Shown: positions 29,210 through 38,335, counted from the first letter of the stretch. The stretch is DNA of 64,000 bases from an uncultured beta proteobacterium (GCA_903909815.1 CAIVXG010000180.1:1-64000), one strand, 5' to 3'. Notes: generated from the sequence alone by a model not told the origin. A program made the numbers and translations.

Positions 29210-30073
29210 CTAGAGAATATAGACAAAGACGAACAGCACGATCCAGACCACGTCCACGAAGTGCCAGTACCAGGCCACGGCCTCAAACGCAAAGTGGTTG
29301 TGCTCGGAAAAATGGCCCTTCATGCCGCGGCCCAGCATCACCAGCAGCATGGTGCTGCCCAGCGTCACGTGCAGGCCGTGGAAACCCGTAAGGATGAAGA
29401 AGGTTGCGCCATAGACGCCGGCACCCAGGGTCAGGCCCATCTCGTGATAGGCGTGAATGTATTCGGTCGCCTGAAGGGCCATGAAAGTTGCGCCCAACGC
29501 CACCGTCAGCGCCAGCCACAAGTTGAGCTGCTTGCGATTGTTCTTGATGAGCGCCCAGTGCCCAAAAGTGAGAGTGATGCTCGACGTGACCAGCAAGAAG
29601 GTATTCACCAGCGGCAGGCCCCAGGGCTCCATGGCAGTGAACTTGTCACCCACCGGTCCGCTGGTAGGCCAGGCGCCCGTGAATCCGACCCAGGGCGTGT
29701 AGGCAGCTTCGTAGCCGCCCAGCTCGGGCAGCGTGATGCTGCGAATATAGAACAGCACGCCGAAGAAGCAGGCGAAGAACATGACCTCGGAAAAGATGAA
29801 CCACAACATGCCGATGCGGTAAGAGCGGTCTTCCCATTTTGTATAAATGCCGCTCAGACTCTCACCAATCACTTCGCCGAACCAGCCGACGACCACGTAC
29901 AGGATGAGCGCTGCGCCCAGCAGCATGCTCCACATGCCGGGCGGCACGCCATTCAGGCGAAAGACAAAGCCTGCGGCGAGAAGAAAAATGCCCCAAGACA
30001 GGAAAGTCGAGTAGTGGCTTGCCGCCGGAACGAAATAATGGCGCTTGGTGTCTGCCGTGGATGGTGTACTCAT
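29210..30073 (-). CDS. ctaE: Cytochrome c oxidase subunit III
   Basis: Subunit III stabilises the oxidase core and its proton entry. The 287-residue protein has seven membrane helices with SEVMFFACFFGVLFY, ATEYIHAYHEMGL, GFHGLHVTLGSTMLL and the C-terminal YWHFVDVVWIVLFVFVYIL. The ATG at 30073 is chosen because AAGGAAAG lies just before it; a longer frame upstream lacks support. It is 81 bp after ctaG on the same strand. Confidence 0.97.
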   Translation of the reverse strand: MSTPSTADTKRHYFVPAASHYSTFLSWGIFLLAAGFVFRLNGVPPGMWSMLLGAALILYVVVGWFGEVIGESLSGIYTKWEDRSYRIGMLWFIFSEVMFFACFFGVLFYIRSITLPELGGYEAAYTPWVGFTGAWPTSGPVGDKFTAMEPWGLPLVNTFLLVTSSITLTFGHWALIKNNRKQLNLWLALTVALGATFMALQATEYIHAYHEMGLTLGAGVYGATFFILTGFHGLHVTLGSTMLLVMLGRGMKGHFSEHNHFAFEAVAWYWHFVDVVWIVLFVFVYIL

Positions 30074-30154
30074 GTTTCTTTCCTTCTCAAAAATGGTTGA
30101 GGACAGAGTCATTGGGCTCGGACGCCAAAAACCTGTCCCGCAAAATCTCACTGA

Positions 30155-30709
30155 CTATCCTGCCGCCTTCACCGCCTCAAAAAAGGTGTAGGCCAGCGTG
30201 ATGGTTCCCAGGTCCTTGTCCAACTCCGGGCTGACCACAAACACCACCGGCATGCTGCGCTGCTCGTGCGGCATGAAGCTTTGCTGGGTGAAGCAAAAGC
30301 ATTCGATCTTCTGAAAAAAGGCCGCAGCCACCGCCGGCGTGATGCTTGGCACCGCTTGGCCCACAAACACCCGATCGCTCAGGTTCTTCGCCAGATAGCT
30401 GGTGTGAATGACGGCACCCGGATGCACCCGCATCGTGAACTGCTCGGGCGCGAATTCCAGCCCCACACCGGGCATGGAATGGCTCAAAAATTCCACGTTC
30501 ACCCAGCGCGATGTATCGACCTGCGTATTTTTGTCGAGCACGATCGCGGTCGCATTCGTCCTGCCGTTGATCCCGGTCCACTTGCAAATGACGTCGTACA
30601 TCGGAACCATGGCAAAGCCAAATCCGACAAAAAACAAGGCCACCAGACCCAGGCGAAATGCCAGACGCCGGTTGTCACGCTGGCGCGCCGCGCTTGCCTG
30701 CGCCGTCAT
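30155..30709 (-). CDS. ctaG: Cytochrome oxidase assembly protein CtaG/COX11
   Basis: CtaG delivers copper to the CuB centre of subunit I. The 184-residue product has an N-terminal membrane anchor (~17-37), the motif MVPMYDVICKWTG, and the conserved copper pair CFCF (Cys137, Cys139) followed by FTQQSFMPHEQRSMPVVFVV. The start at 30709 overlaps the preceding small gene by ATGA; a longer frame upstream is its shadow. Confidence 0.96.
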   Translation of the reverse strand: MTAQASAARQRDNRRLAFRLGLVALFFVGFGFAMVPMYDVICKWTGINGRTNATAIVLDKNTQVDTSRWVNVEFLSHSMPGVGLEFAPEQFTMRVHPGAVIHTSYLAKNLSDRVFVGQAVPSITPAVAAAFFQKIECFCFTQQSFMPHEQRSMPVVFVVSPELDKDLGTITLAYTFFEAVKAAG

Positions 30710-30852
30710 AGCGGACGGTACTTCCATATCGCAATCAGGAACAGCACCAGAGCCACGCCGCCGAAGACCAGGGCCAGGCGCAGGTTGGAAGCGCGCCTGC
30801 GCGTCCATTCCTCGCTCTCGGCGATATTCTGGTTCGAATCAGGCAAGGCCAT
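30706..30852 (-). CDS. 48-residue oxidase assembly membrane protein
   Basis: A 48-codon ORF sits between ctaD and ctaG and overlaps ctaG by ATGA. It encodes MALPDSNQNIAESEEWTRRR, then one transmembrane helix (NLRLALVFGGVALVLFLIAI) and a short WKYRPL tail. Proteins of this size and place are annotated as small cytochrome oxidase assembly proteins in Burkholderiales. The negative-then-positive N terminus suggests N-in topology. Confidence 0.8.
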   Translation of the reverse strand: MALPDSNQNIAESEEWTRRRASNLRLALVFGGVALVLFLIAIWKYRPL

Positions 30853-30873
30853 GCTGCGTCCCTTCAGTGCTCG

Positions 30874-32478
30874 TCATTCGATCGTGGGTTGCGTCTCGAA
30901 GGTGTGATACGGCGCGGGTGAGGGCACAGTCCACTCCAGTCCGGTCGCACCTTCCCAGGCTTTGCTCTGAGCCTTCTCGCCACCGCGAATGCACTTGATC
31001 ACGTTGTAGATGAAGATCAGGTGCGATGAGCCCAGAATGAATGCCCCCACGGTGGACATCTGATTCCACTCGGTGAACATCAGCGGATAGTCTGGAATGC
31101 GGCGCGGCATGCCGGCCAGGCCCACAAGGAACTGTGGAATGAACGTGAGGTTGAAGCCGATGATGGCGACCCAGAAGTGCCATTTCCCCATGCGCTCGTC
31201 CAGCATGTGGCCGGTCCACTTGGGCAACCAGTAGTACACCGCCGCCATCGCGCCCAACACCGTCGTGGGATAGAGCGCATAGTGAAAGTGAGCCACCAGG
31301 AAGTAGGCATTGTGGTACTGGGGATCGGCTGCGGCGTCGGCCAGCACCAGCCCGGTCAAGCCGCCCCAGCCGAAGAGCACGATGAAACCGATGGCAAACA
31401 GCATCGGCGTCTCGAATGACAGCGAGCCGCGCCAGAGGGTGGCAATCCAGCAGAAGAACAGCACTGCCAGCGGCAGCGAAATCAGCATCGTGCTGTACAT
31501 GAAATAAAGCTGGCCACCGACGGACATGCCGCTGGTGAACATGTGGTGCGCCCACACCACCAAGGCCAGAATGGCGATGGCCCACATCGAATACACCTGG
31601 GCACGGTAGCCATAGGTAGGCTTGCGCGAGAACGCCGACAGCACGTGCGGAATCGCGCCTGCGATCGGCAGGAACAGCACGTACACCTCGGGGTGACCCA
31701 TGAACCAGAAAATGTGCTGCCACAGAACCGGGTCTCCGCCGCCAGCGGCGTTGAAGAAATGGGTGCCGAAATGCCTGTCCATCAGCACCATGGTCACGCC
31801 ACCGGCCAGCACCGGCATGATGGTGATCAGCAAAATCGCCGTCATCAGGAAGCCGTGCGCAAACAGCGGCATCTTCATCAAGGTCATGCCGGGGGCGCGC
31901 ATGTTCAAAATGGTGACGATCACGTTGATCGAACCCAGAATGGAGGACACGCCCAGCATGTGCACGGCAAAGATCGCGAAGTCCATGCCCCAGCCGCTCT
32001 GCACGGACAGCGGCGCGTACATGGTCCAACCGGTATCCACGGCGCCAGGCCCCACACCCGCGAGACCCAGGAAAAAGGGCAGTACCAGCATGATGGCCGC
32101 AGGTGGAAGGATCCAGAAACCCCAGTTATTCAGACGCGGCAGGGCCATGTCCGGCGCGCCCAGCACCATGGGTAGCATGTAGTTGGCCAGGCCCGTGGCC
32201 GCCGGCATGGCAAAGCCAAACACCATGATCAGGCCGTGCAAGGTGATGAGCTGGTTGAAGAACTCGGGCTGCATGAACTGCAGGCCGGGCTGGAACAACT
32301 CGGCGCGCACCGCCAGAATCATGGAGCCACCGATCAACAGCATGGTAAGAGCGAATATCAGGTACATCACGCCGATGTCCTTGTGATTGGTGGTTTCAAT
32401 CCACCGCATCCAACCGCCTGAGTAGTGGGCGTCGTGCCCGTCTGCGTGGGGCAGGTCGTGTGCCAAATCGTGTGCCAT
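30874..32478 (-). CDS. ctaD: Cytochrome c oxidase subunit I
   Basis: Subunit I holds heme a and the heme a3-CuB site where oxygen is reduced. The 534-residue protein has twelve helices with the heme a ligand region ITLHGLIMVFGFAMP, the CuB/Tyr segment FWFMGHPEVYVLFLP, and AHFHYALYPTTVLGAMA with the heme a3 and heme a histidines. The conserved Glu of GHPEV marks an A-type oxidase. The N terminus is His/Asp-rich (AHDLAHDLPHADGHDAH). Confidence 0.98.
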   Translation of the reverse strand: MAHDLAHDLPHADGHDAHYSGGWMRWIETTNHKDIGVMYLIFALTMLLIGGSMILAVRAELFQPGLQFMQPEFFNQLITLHGLIMVFGFAMPAATGLANYMLPMVLGAPDMALPRLNNWGFWILPPAAIMLVLPFFLGLAGVGPGAVDTGWTMYAPLSVQSGWGMDFAIFAVHMLGVSSILGSINVIVTILNMRAPGMTLMKMPLFAHGFLMTAILLITIMPVLAGGVTMVLMDRHFGTHFFNAAGGGDPVLWQHIFWFMGHPEVYVLFLPIAGAIPHVLSAFSRKPTYGYRAQVYSMWAIAILALVVWAHHMFTSGMSVGGQLYFMYSTMLISLPLAVLFFCWIATLWRGSLSFETPMLFAIGFIVLFGWGGLTGLVLADAAADPQYHNAYFLVAHFHYALYPTTVLGAMAAVYYWLPKWTGHMLDERMGKWHFWVAIIGFNLTFIPQFLVGLAGMPRRIPDYPLMFTEWNQMSTVGAFILGSSHLIFIYNVIKCIRGGEKAQSKAWEGATGLEWTVPSPAPYHTFETQPTIE

Positions 32479-32539
32479 GGGCAGCTCCTAAAAACAGATT
32501 AATTCAAATACGAATGCGGGTTCGGCCGAGCCGACTGAT

Positions 32540-33682
32540 TCAGGGCGCGCCCTTGAGCGCTGCGACCTGGGCACTCTGCACCACGTCACCGGTCTTGTTA
32601 TCCCAGGCGTTGCGCTCGTAGGTGATGACGGCGGCAATGTCCGCATTGCTCAGCTGCTGGCCGAACGCGACCATGGCCGTCCCGGGGCGGCCGTTGAGCA
32701 CGGTCTTGATGTGGACATCCACCGGACCCGTGGCCACCTTGGAGCCATTGAGCGCAGGGAACGCTCCTGCAATCCCCATGCCTGTGGCCTGGTGGCAGGC
32801 CACGCAGGTCGTGTTGTAGATCTTTTCGCCCCGGGCCTTGGCCACGTCCAGGGTCAGCGGCTTGGAATCATCGGCTCCGGCCGTGGCAACAACTCCCTTC
32901 TTCTGTGCCACCCAGGCTTTGAATTCATCCTGCGACACTACCTTCACCACCACCGGCATGAAGCCATGCTCCTTGCCGCACAGCTCTGAACACTGGCCGC
33001 GATAAATGCCTGTTTTTTCGATGGTGGCCCAGAATTCACGCAGGAATCCGGGGACAGCGTCGCGCTTGACGCCAAAGGCCGGCACCCACCAGCTGTGAAT
33101 CACGTCATTGGAGGTGGTGATGAAGCGAATCTTCTTGCCCACGGGAAGGACCAAAGGATTGTCCACTTCCAGCAGGTAGTTCTCGCCCTTGGGTTCCTGG
33201 TTGTCGATCTGTGCTCGCGGCGTGACCAAGCGGCTGTTGAACTTGATCCCTTCGGACGGGTACTCGTACTGCCACAGCCACTGACTGCCCGTGACCTTGA
33301 TCACCAGATCGGCATCGGTACGGGTGTCTTCATACATGTGTACCGCGTGGAAGGCCGGAATGCCGAAAACACCGTAATCCAGAATCAGCAGGCAGGCAAA
33401 GGGAAGCAACACCCAAGCCCATTGCTTGCGCGACTTCGGGCCGACGAAGTCGGCGGCCTTCTGGCCACGCGACTTGCGGTGCGCCCAGAACGAATACAGC
33501 ATGATGGCCAGCACCGCGAAGAACAGCGTCAAGGCAATCACCATGAACAGGTTGTGCACGTGCAGCGTTTCGTGGGCGATCGGCGTCACCGGTTCCGGGA
33601 AGTTCCAGGAATAGTTGGCCAGCACGGCGGCCGACCCCAGGGCGCCCGCAACTCCCAAGCCCAATTGTTTCAAGCCTCGCAT
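32540..33682 (-). CDS. ctaC: Cytochrome c oxidase subunit II with heme c domain
   Basis: Subunit II accepts electrons at the binuclear CuA centre. The 380-residue protein has two helices (~44-64 and ~88-108), a cupredoxin domain with CuA ligands His196, Cys231, Cys235, His239 and Met242 (CSELCGKEHGFM), and a C-terminal cytochrome c domain with CVACH (293-297) and a downstream Met. The extra heme c makes it caa3-type. A signal-like N-terminal helix precedes the first membrane segment. Confidence 0.97.
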   Translation of the reverse strand: MRGLKQLGLGVAGALGSAAVLANYSWNFPEPVTPIAHETLHVHNLFMVIALTLFFAVLAIMLYSFWAHRKSRGQKAADFVGPKSRKQWAWVLLPFACLLILDYGVFGIPAFHAVHMYEDTRTDADLVIKVTGSQWLWQYEYPSEGIKFNSRLVTPRAQIDNQEPKGENYLLEVDNPLVLPVGKKIRFITTSNDVIHSWWVPAFGVKRDAVPGFLREFWATIEKTGIYRGQCSELCGKEHGFMPVVVKVVSQDEFKAWVAQKKGVVATAGADDSKPLTLDVAKARGEKIYNTTCVACHQATGMGIAGAFPALNGSKVATGPVDVHIKTVLNGRPGTAMVAFGQQLSNADIAAVITYERNAWDNKTGDVVQSAQVAALKGAP

Positions 33683-33751
33683 AAATCACTGTCCTTTTTA
33701 TTACTGATCGCTGGCACACCGTGGCCAGAAAGCTTAGTTTAGCGTTTCACC

Positions 33752-33769
33752 TTGCCAAGCCGTTGGCAA
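33752..33769. promoter_or_regulatory. Inverted repeat upstream of ctaC
   Basis: Perfect 7-bp arms TTGCCAA and TTGGCAA are separated by GCCG, about 70 bp before the ctaC start and between it and the lone COX2-hairpin gene. Size and position suit an operator; the regulator is unknown. No U-tract makes a terminator less likely. Confidence 0.4.
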
Positions 33770-33874
33770 AACCCGAATACCCCACAAGTCACACCACTCA
33801 CCCCGTCGCAGCGCCGTCAACTTTCATGCAGCGGGGGCGATGCGCTGCGCGGCACGAAAGTGAGTCCTTCACGG

Positions 33875-34108
33875 TCACGAACTCCAAATGATGCGGGACG
33901 TTGGCCACACCAACAGCACCACGATCACCACTGGCGCCAGGGCCCAACAAATCTCCACTGCCACCGACCCGTGAAAATTGGTGCGCTGCTTTGCACCGCC
34001 GCGGTGATGCTTCCACACCGAATAGATCATCACGGCAAATACCAGCGCAAAAATGATCAGGCACACGAGCATCAACCAGCCGCGCAGCCCCTGCAAAACC
34101 TCAGCCAT
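33875..34108 (-). CDS. Stand-alone COX2 transmembrane hairpin protein
   Basis: The 77-residue product begins MAEVLQGLRGWLMLVCLIIF and comprises two helices joined by a basic loop (YSVWKHHRGGAKQRTNFHG), then SVAVEICWALAPVVIVVLLVWPTSR. This matches the N-terminal transmembrane hairpin of cytochrome oxidase subunit II, including the conserved E-W-PVV pattern, but it stops where the CuA domain should begin. AGGAAA lies ~9 nt before the ATG, so it looks expressed. No CuA-like sequence follows in any frame. It lies 192 bp upstream of the complete ctaC. It may be a decayed paralogue or a genuine small accessory subunit. Confidence 0.65.
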   Translation of the reverse strand: MAEVLQGLRGWLMLVCLIIFALVFAVMIYSVWKHHRGGAKQRTNFHGSVAVEICWALAPVVIVVLLVWPTSRIIWSS

Positions 34109-34210
34109 GTCGCATTTCCTGTTGACGCCCTGTTTTGCGCATTTTTTTCCGCCGCGCGCAACCAACACGGATGCGCGAAAAACCCGCGATTTTACCGGTG
34201 ATGCACTGTC

Positions 34211-35131
34211 TCAGGCGGAACGTGGCAAAAATTTTCCGCGCGCCAGGGCCGCGCGCATGTCCTGCAGGGAGACGCTGGTTTGATCCCGCACCGGCAGTCG
34301 GGGCGCGGCTTTCAGCGCGTGGCCGTAGATCACCTCGAAGGTCAGGCCCAGCCGACCTCCATGTTCGGCACGGGCCAGCGATTGCGCCAGTGCGCTCTCG
34401 AGTTGCTGCTTCCAGCCGCGTCCGCGCAGACCTGGAAACCGCGCCGGATGCAGATTGCGCCCCAATGAGCGCAAGTCCTGCAACAGCCGCGTCGGGCTGT
34501 CATAGGTCAGGACGATGCGCTCCATGTCCATCACCGGCTCGGCAAATCCGGCCTGCACCAGCATGTCACCCCAATCGTGCATATCGGTGAACTCCTGGCC
34601 GCTGGCGGGCCAGCCCAGGCTGTGGTAGAGCTCGCGCAACTCGCGCACGGTGTCCGGACCGAGGCAGGAAAACATCAGAAAACCGTCCGTCGCCAACGCT
34701 CGTTGCCATTGTGCCAATAGCTGCTGTGGCTGCGCGCTCATGTGCAGCGCCATATTGGCCCACAGCATCTGTACACCGGCTTCGGGCGGCGCCTGAAAAT
34801 GCGTGGCCGGGCCGAGCCAGCGCGACGGGCTCCAGGCGCCCGGGCGCAGTGCCTGCATCACAGCTGCAGCGCGTGTGGGCGCCGCCTCATGCACGTAGAC
34901 CTGTGCCTTCGGGTAATGGCGGCGCACCAGCTCATGCCCCTGCAGGCCGCCGCGCACGGCGTCCCAATGACACCAGGCCTGCGGCTGCAGCTTGATCCAC
35001 TGCAACCGCTCCTCCATGCGCCGCGCCACCTCCTCGTGCAGCCAGGGAGACGACGCAGGCGCGGCGACATTCCAGCGTGCGGCAGCGCTCGGGGCTATGG
35101 TGGGGGGCGTGGCGTCGGATGGGGTGGGCAT
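34211..35131 (-). CDS. bioC: Malonyl-ACP O-methyltransferase BioC
   Basis: BioC methylates malonyl-ACP to start pimelate synthesis for biotin. The 306-residue protein is a divergent class I SAM methyltransferase with MLWANMALHMSAQPQQLLAQWQRAL, FLMFSCLGPDTVRELRELY, and EFTDMHDWGDMLVQAGFAEPVMDME, all typical BioC motifs. The SAM glycine loop is weak (WCHWDAVRGG replaces the usual DLGCGTG), as in many betaproteobacterial BioC-like proteins. No other bio genes are nearby. It is divergent from comF. Confidence 0.75.
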   Translation of the reverse strand: MPTPSDATPPTIAPSAAARWNVAAPASSPWLHEEVARRMEERLQWIKLQPQAWCHWDAVRGGLQGHELVRRHYPKAQVYVHEAAPTRAAAVMQALRPGAWSPSRWLGPATHFQAPPEAGVQMLWANMALHMSAQPQQLLAQWQRALATDGFLMFSCLGPDTVRELRELYHSLGWPASGQEFTDMHDWGDMLVQAGFAEPVMDMERIVLTYDSPTRLLQDLRSLGRNLHPARFPGLRGRGWKQQLESALAQSLARAEHGGRLGLTFEVIYGHALKAAPRLPVRDQTSVSLQDMRAALARGKFLPRSA

Positions 35132-35228
35132 GGAGAGAGCGGCTGACTTTCAGGCATTGGCTTCGAAACGCGCCGCGCGATGAAAGTTCGTTTATTCACG
35201 TTGTTGCCGTGGCGAGTATATTGACTCC

Positions 35229-35936
35229 ATGTTTCGCCACCTGATCGGTCAGGTCTTTGCCCGCGTTCCCAGCCAGTGCGTGGTCTGCCATGCCTGGCCC
35301 TCTCAGGCCGTGTGCGAGGCCTGCGTGACCCGGTTTGCGCAACCCCAGCACCGGTGCCAGCGCTGCGCACTTCCCCTGCCGCCAGCCCTTGATCAATGCG
35401 GCGCCTGCCTGAGGAATCCACCGCCGCTGGATGCCTGCTTCGCTGCCGTGCCCTATGCCTATCCCTGGTCGGACTGCATCTCCGGCTTCAAATTTCATGA
35501 AAACACGGGCTGGGCCGAAACCTTTGCGACGCTGCTGCGCAGCACGCCCTGGGTCGAGCCCGCGTTGGAACAATGCGACTGGGTGCTGCCCATGCCCTTG
35601 TCGGCGGCACGACTGCGCCAGCGCGGCTTCAACCAGGCACTGCTGCTGGCCCGGCAGTTGGCCCCTGACAAAACGCACGCGCAGTTGCTGTTGCGCATTC
35701 GCGATACCCCCGCGCAAAGCGAACTCAAGCGCGCCGAGCGGTTGCGCAACGTCCGGGGCGCGTTCGCTGTCGAACCCACACAGCTTGCCCGTCTGAAGGC
35801 CCGGCGCGTGGTACTGGTGGACGATGTCATGACCAGCGGCGCTTCGCTCTATGCCGCAGCCCGCGCCCTGCGCCAGGCCGAGGTCGCGCACATCACGGCG
35901 CTGGTGATTGCGCGCACCGAACATGACCCGGCGTAG
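35229..35936 (+). CDS. comF: ComF family phosphoribosyltransferase-like protein
   Basis: ComF proteins support natural transformation by an unclear mechanism linked to DNA uptake. The 235-residue product has an N-terminal zinc region with eight cysteines in four CxxC pairs (17/20, 29/32, 43/46, 57/60) and a PRTase domain with DWVLPMPLSAARLRQRGFNQ and the PRPP loop VVLVDDVMTSGAS. All are intact. Confidence 0.92.
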   Translation: MFRHLIGQVFARVPSQCVVCHAWPSQAVCEACVTRFAQPQHRCQRCALPLPPALDQCGACLRNPPPLDACFAAVPYAYPWSDCISGFKFHENTGWAETFATLLRSTPWVEPALEQCDWVLPMPLSAARLRQRGFNQALLLARQLAPDKTHAQLLLRIRDTPAQSELKRAERLRNVRGAFAVEPTQLARLKARRVVLVDDVMTSGASLYAAARALRQAEVAHITALVIARTEHDPA

Positions 35937-35947
35937 CCCCTGCGGTT

Positions 35948-35993
35948 GGATTCGTCATTGCAACTGCCGCGTCGCTGCGCTCCTCGCAATGAC
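35948..35993 (+). repeat. 46-bp repeat copy 1, before trmL
   Basis: This copy matches 36538-36583 at 43 of 46 positions. It has inner arms GTCATTGC and GCAATGAC, able to form a hairpin. The motif resembles short dispersed intergenic repeats common in environmental proteobacteria. Together the copies bracket trmL. Confidence 0.8.
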
Positions 35994-36045
35994 TTGAGAG
36001 CGGAGTTTGCGCGGGCCAGTTCTACGGCACGTGCAAAATCAGGCC

Positions 36046-36525
36046 ATGTTTCATATCGTCCTGGTCCAGCCCGAAATTCCTCCCAACACCGGCAACATCA
36101 TTCGTCTTGCGGCAAACACGGGCTGCACGCTGCACTTGATCGAACCGCTGGGCTTTTCCATGGACGACAAGCAGTTGAAGCGTGCCGGCCTGGATTACCA
36201 CGAGTACGCCGAGGTCAAGCGGCATGCCGACTGGGCAAGTTTTCTGGCCGCCGAGCGACCGGCGTCGCGGCGCCTGTTTGCGCTCACCACGCACGGCACG
36301 AGCAGCGTGCACGATGTGGCTTTTGCCCCCGGCGACTGGCTGGTGTTCGGCTCGGAGACGCGCGGACTGCCACCGGAACTGCGTGCCTCGCTGCCGCTGG
36401 CGCAGCAACTCAAGCTGCCGATGTTGCCGGGTCAACGCAGCCTGAACCTGTCGAATGCCGTGGCCGTGACGGTGTTCGAGGCCTGGCGCCAGAACGGCTT
36501 CGGACTGTCCAACTCCATCAGTTGA
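36046..36525 (+). CDS. trmL: tRNA (cytidine/uridine-34-2'-O)-methyltransferase
   Basis: TrmL is a SPOUT methyltransferase that 2'-O-methylates the wobble base of certain leucine tRNAs. The 159-residue product starts [20 protein letters not shown] with motif 1 and has motif 2 ([10 protein letters not shown]) and motif 3 ([19 protein letters not shown]) that form the knotted SAM site. The start at 36046 matches the family. Repeats flank the gene. Confidence 0.95.
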   Translation: MFHIVLVQPEIPPNTGNIIRLAANTGCTLHLIEPLGFSMDDKQLKRAGLDYHEYAEVKRHADWASFLAAERPASRRLFALTTHGTSSVHDVAFAPGDWLVFGSETRGLPPELRASLPLAQQLKLPMLPGQRSLNLSNAVAVTVFEAWRQNGFGLSNSIS

Positions 36526-36537
36526 GGCAGGAACCGG

Positions 36538-36583
36538 GGATTCGTCATTGCGACTGCCGCGTCGCTGCGCTCCACGCAGTGAC
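36538..36583 (+). repeat. 46-bp repeat copy 2, after trmL
   Basis: This copy matches 35948-35993 with three substitutions, two of them near the right hairpin arm (GCAGTGAC instead of GCAATGAC), so the stem has one altered pair. It starts 12 bp after the trmL stop. Confidence 0.8.
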
Positions 36584-36735
36584 GGCCAGCGCGGCAATCC
36601 ACGGTGGAGACCAGCAGAAGAAGTCATGGATTGCCACGGCCTGCGACCTCGCAATGACGCAGGGATGTTCATGGAAAGAAGCCGAGCGACGCGGCAACGC
36701 GGCCGTTAGCCTCGCAATGAGGCTGGGAATTACAT
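36584..36735. repeat. Clustered degenerate copies of the same repeat
   Basis: Between copy 2 and the end of ung lie partial, inverted or degenerate pieces of the same family, including GGCAATCC, GGATTGCC, CTCGCAATGACG (~36650-36660) and CCTCGCAATGA (~36711-36721). No gene is visible. The dyads could fold into nested hairpins that end transcription between the convergent trmL and ung genes. Confidence 0.55.
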
Positions 36736-36738
36736 TGC

Positions 36739-37449
36739 TCACCAGTTGATCCCGCCCCGCCCCCAGCTATCCAATAGATGGTTGGCGCGTCCAAAGTGGC
36801 CGCAGCCGATGAAGGGCACAGGTCCACGCGTAGCCGACAGCGGCGACGGATGGTTGGCCACCAGGACGCGCCCTGCAGTCGAGCTCTTCTCCAGCAGAGC
36901 GAGTTTCTTTTGTGCGTGCGCGCCCCACAACAGGTACACCACCTGCTCGTGTTCCCGCTCCACCGTGCGCACGATTTCATCCGTCAACACCTCCCAGCCG
37001 CGCCCAGCGTGACTGCCAGGCTGCGCGTCTTCCACGCTCAGGCAGGTGTTGAGCAAGAGCACGCCCTGGTGGGCCCAGCGTAGCAGTGAACCGTTGGCCG
37101 CTGGCGCCAGGCTCAGGTCGCGTTGCAACTCTTTGAAGATGTTGCGCAGCGACGGCGGCACCCGCATCCCGGGCGCCACCGAAAACGCCAGGCCCTGCGC
37201 CTGCCCCGGTGCGTGATAGGGGTCCTGGCCGATGATCACGACCTTGACGTCTGACAGCGGTGTCAAGGCCAGCGCGGCCAGCGGCTGCACCGGATATATC
37301 GTGGCGCCGTCCGCGATGCGTTGCTCCAAAAACGCTGCCAGTTGAAGTCCCTGCGGCTTGCGCAGAAACAGGTCCACCACACCGCGCCAGTCCTCTGTCA
37401 CCGGCCAAGAACCCGGACACCAGGACGCAAGGAAGGGCGCCTCAATCAC
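36739..37449 (-). CDS. ung: Uracil-DNA glycosylase
   Basis: Ung removes uracil from DNA as the first step of base excision repair. From a GTG at 37449 the protein is 236 residues, with the catalytic water-activating motif GQDPYH (74-79, Asp76), [10 protein letters not shown], and the minor-groove loop HPSPLS. The GTG overlaps the trpC stop and leaves a normal family length; the longer frame upstream is a trpC shadow. Confidence 0.93.
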   Translation of the reverse strand: MIEAPFLASWCPGSWPVTEDWRGVVDLFLRKPQGLQLAAFLEQRIADGATIYPVQPLAALALTPLSDVKVVIIGQDPYHAPGQAQGLAFSVAPGMRVPPSLRNIFKELQRDLSLAPAANGSLLRWAHQGVLLLNTCLSVEDAQPGSHAGRGWEVLTDEIVRTVEREHEQVVYLLWGAHAQKKLALLEKSSTAGRVLVANHPSPLSATRGPVPFIGCGHFGRANHLLDSWGRGGINW

Positions 37450-38233
37450 CGAACAACTCGGCCAGCGCTTCTCCCGGATCGGCGGCGCGCATGAAGGCTT
37501 CGCCCACCAGGAAGGCTGGCACGCCGGCTGCGCGCATGCGCTGCACATCGGCGCGCGTGCGCACGCCGCTCTCGGTCACCAGCAGTCGATCCTTGGGAAC
37601 GTCCGCCAGCAGGCTCAGTGTCGTCTCCAGATTGACCTCGAAGGTGCGCAGATTACGGTTGTTGATGCCGATCAGCGGCGTCTTGAGCTTGAGCGCACGC
37701 ATCAACTCATCGCGGTCATGCACCTCCACCAGCACCGCCATGTCCAGGCCCAGTGCCTGCGCCTCGAAGTCGGCCATTTGGGCGTCGTCCAGGCAGGCAG
37801 CGATCAACAGGATCGCGTCGGCACCCATCACGCGCGACTCGTAGATCTGGTAGGGGTCGACGATGAAGTCCTTGCGCAACACCGGCAGGTCGCAGGAGGC
37901 GCGCGCCTGCTTGAGGCAGTCCACGCTGCCTTGAAAAAACTGCGTGTCAGTGAGTACCGACAAACAGGCCGCACCGCTTTCCGCATAGCTCTGGGCGATA
38001 TCGGCGGGGATGAAGTCGGCGCGCAGCACGCCTTTGGACGGGCTGGCCTTCTTGATCTCGGCGATCACAGCGGCTTCGCCCGCGGTGATCTTGGCGCGCA
38101 TGGCGCCGACAAAATCGCGCGTCAATACGCGCGACCAGGCGTCGGCGCGCACCGTTTCAAGGGGTTTGCGCCTTTGCGCTACAGCGACTTCGTCGCGCTT
38201 GACGGCAACGATTTTCTCGAGAATGTCAGACAT
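37442..38233 (-). CDS. trpC: Indole-3-glycerol phosphate synthase
   Basis: TrpC closes the indole ring in tryptophan synthesis. The 263-residue TIM barrel starts [19 protein letters not shown] and has [14 protein letters not shown] (catalytic Lys), [25 protein letters not shown] and [14 protein letters not shown]. The ATG at 38233 follows GGGAG and is preferred over one 12 codons upstream. trpD and trpE, usually adjacent, are not in the window; here trpC forms an overlapping pair with ung. Confidence 0.96.
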   Translation of the reverse strand: MSDILEKIVAVKRDEVAVAQRRKPLETVRADAWSRVLTRDFVGAMRAKITAGEAAVIAEIKKASPSKGVLRADFIPADIAQSYAESGAACLSVLTDTQFFQGSVDCLKQARASCDLPVLRKDFIVDPYQIYESRVMGADAILLIAACLDDAQMADFEAQALGLDMAVLVEVHDRDELMRALKLKTPLIGINNRNLRTFEVNLETTLSLLADVPKDRLLVTESGVRTRADVQRMRAAGVPAFLVGEAFMRAADPGEALAELFGD

Positions 38234-38335
38234 GGTTTGGCTCCCTGGAGCTTGCTGAAAAGAGGCCAATGGTAAAGCCAGCGATACTCTTGCCCCTGTC
38301 CCCTACCGATCCAGACCCTCTGCACCGCACTATTT

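Noticed and set aside
37358-38275. 305-codon plus-strand frame opposite trpC
   Set aside because: It is an antisense shadow; trpC has full catalytic motifs on the minus strand.
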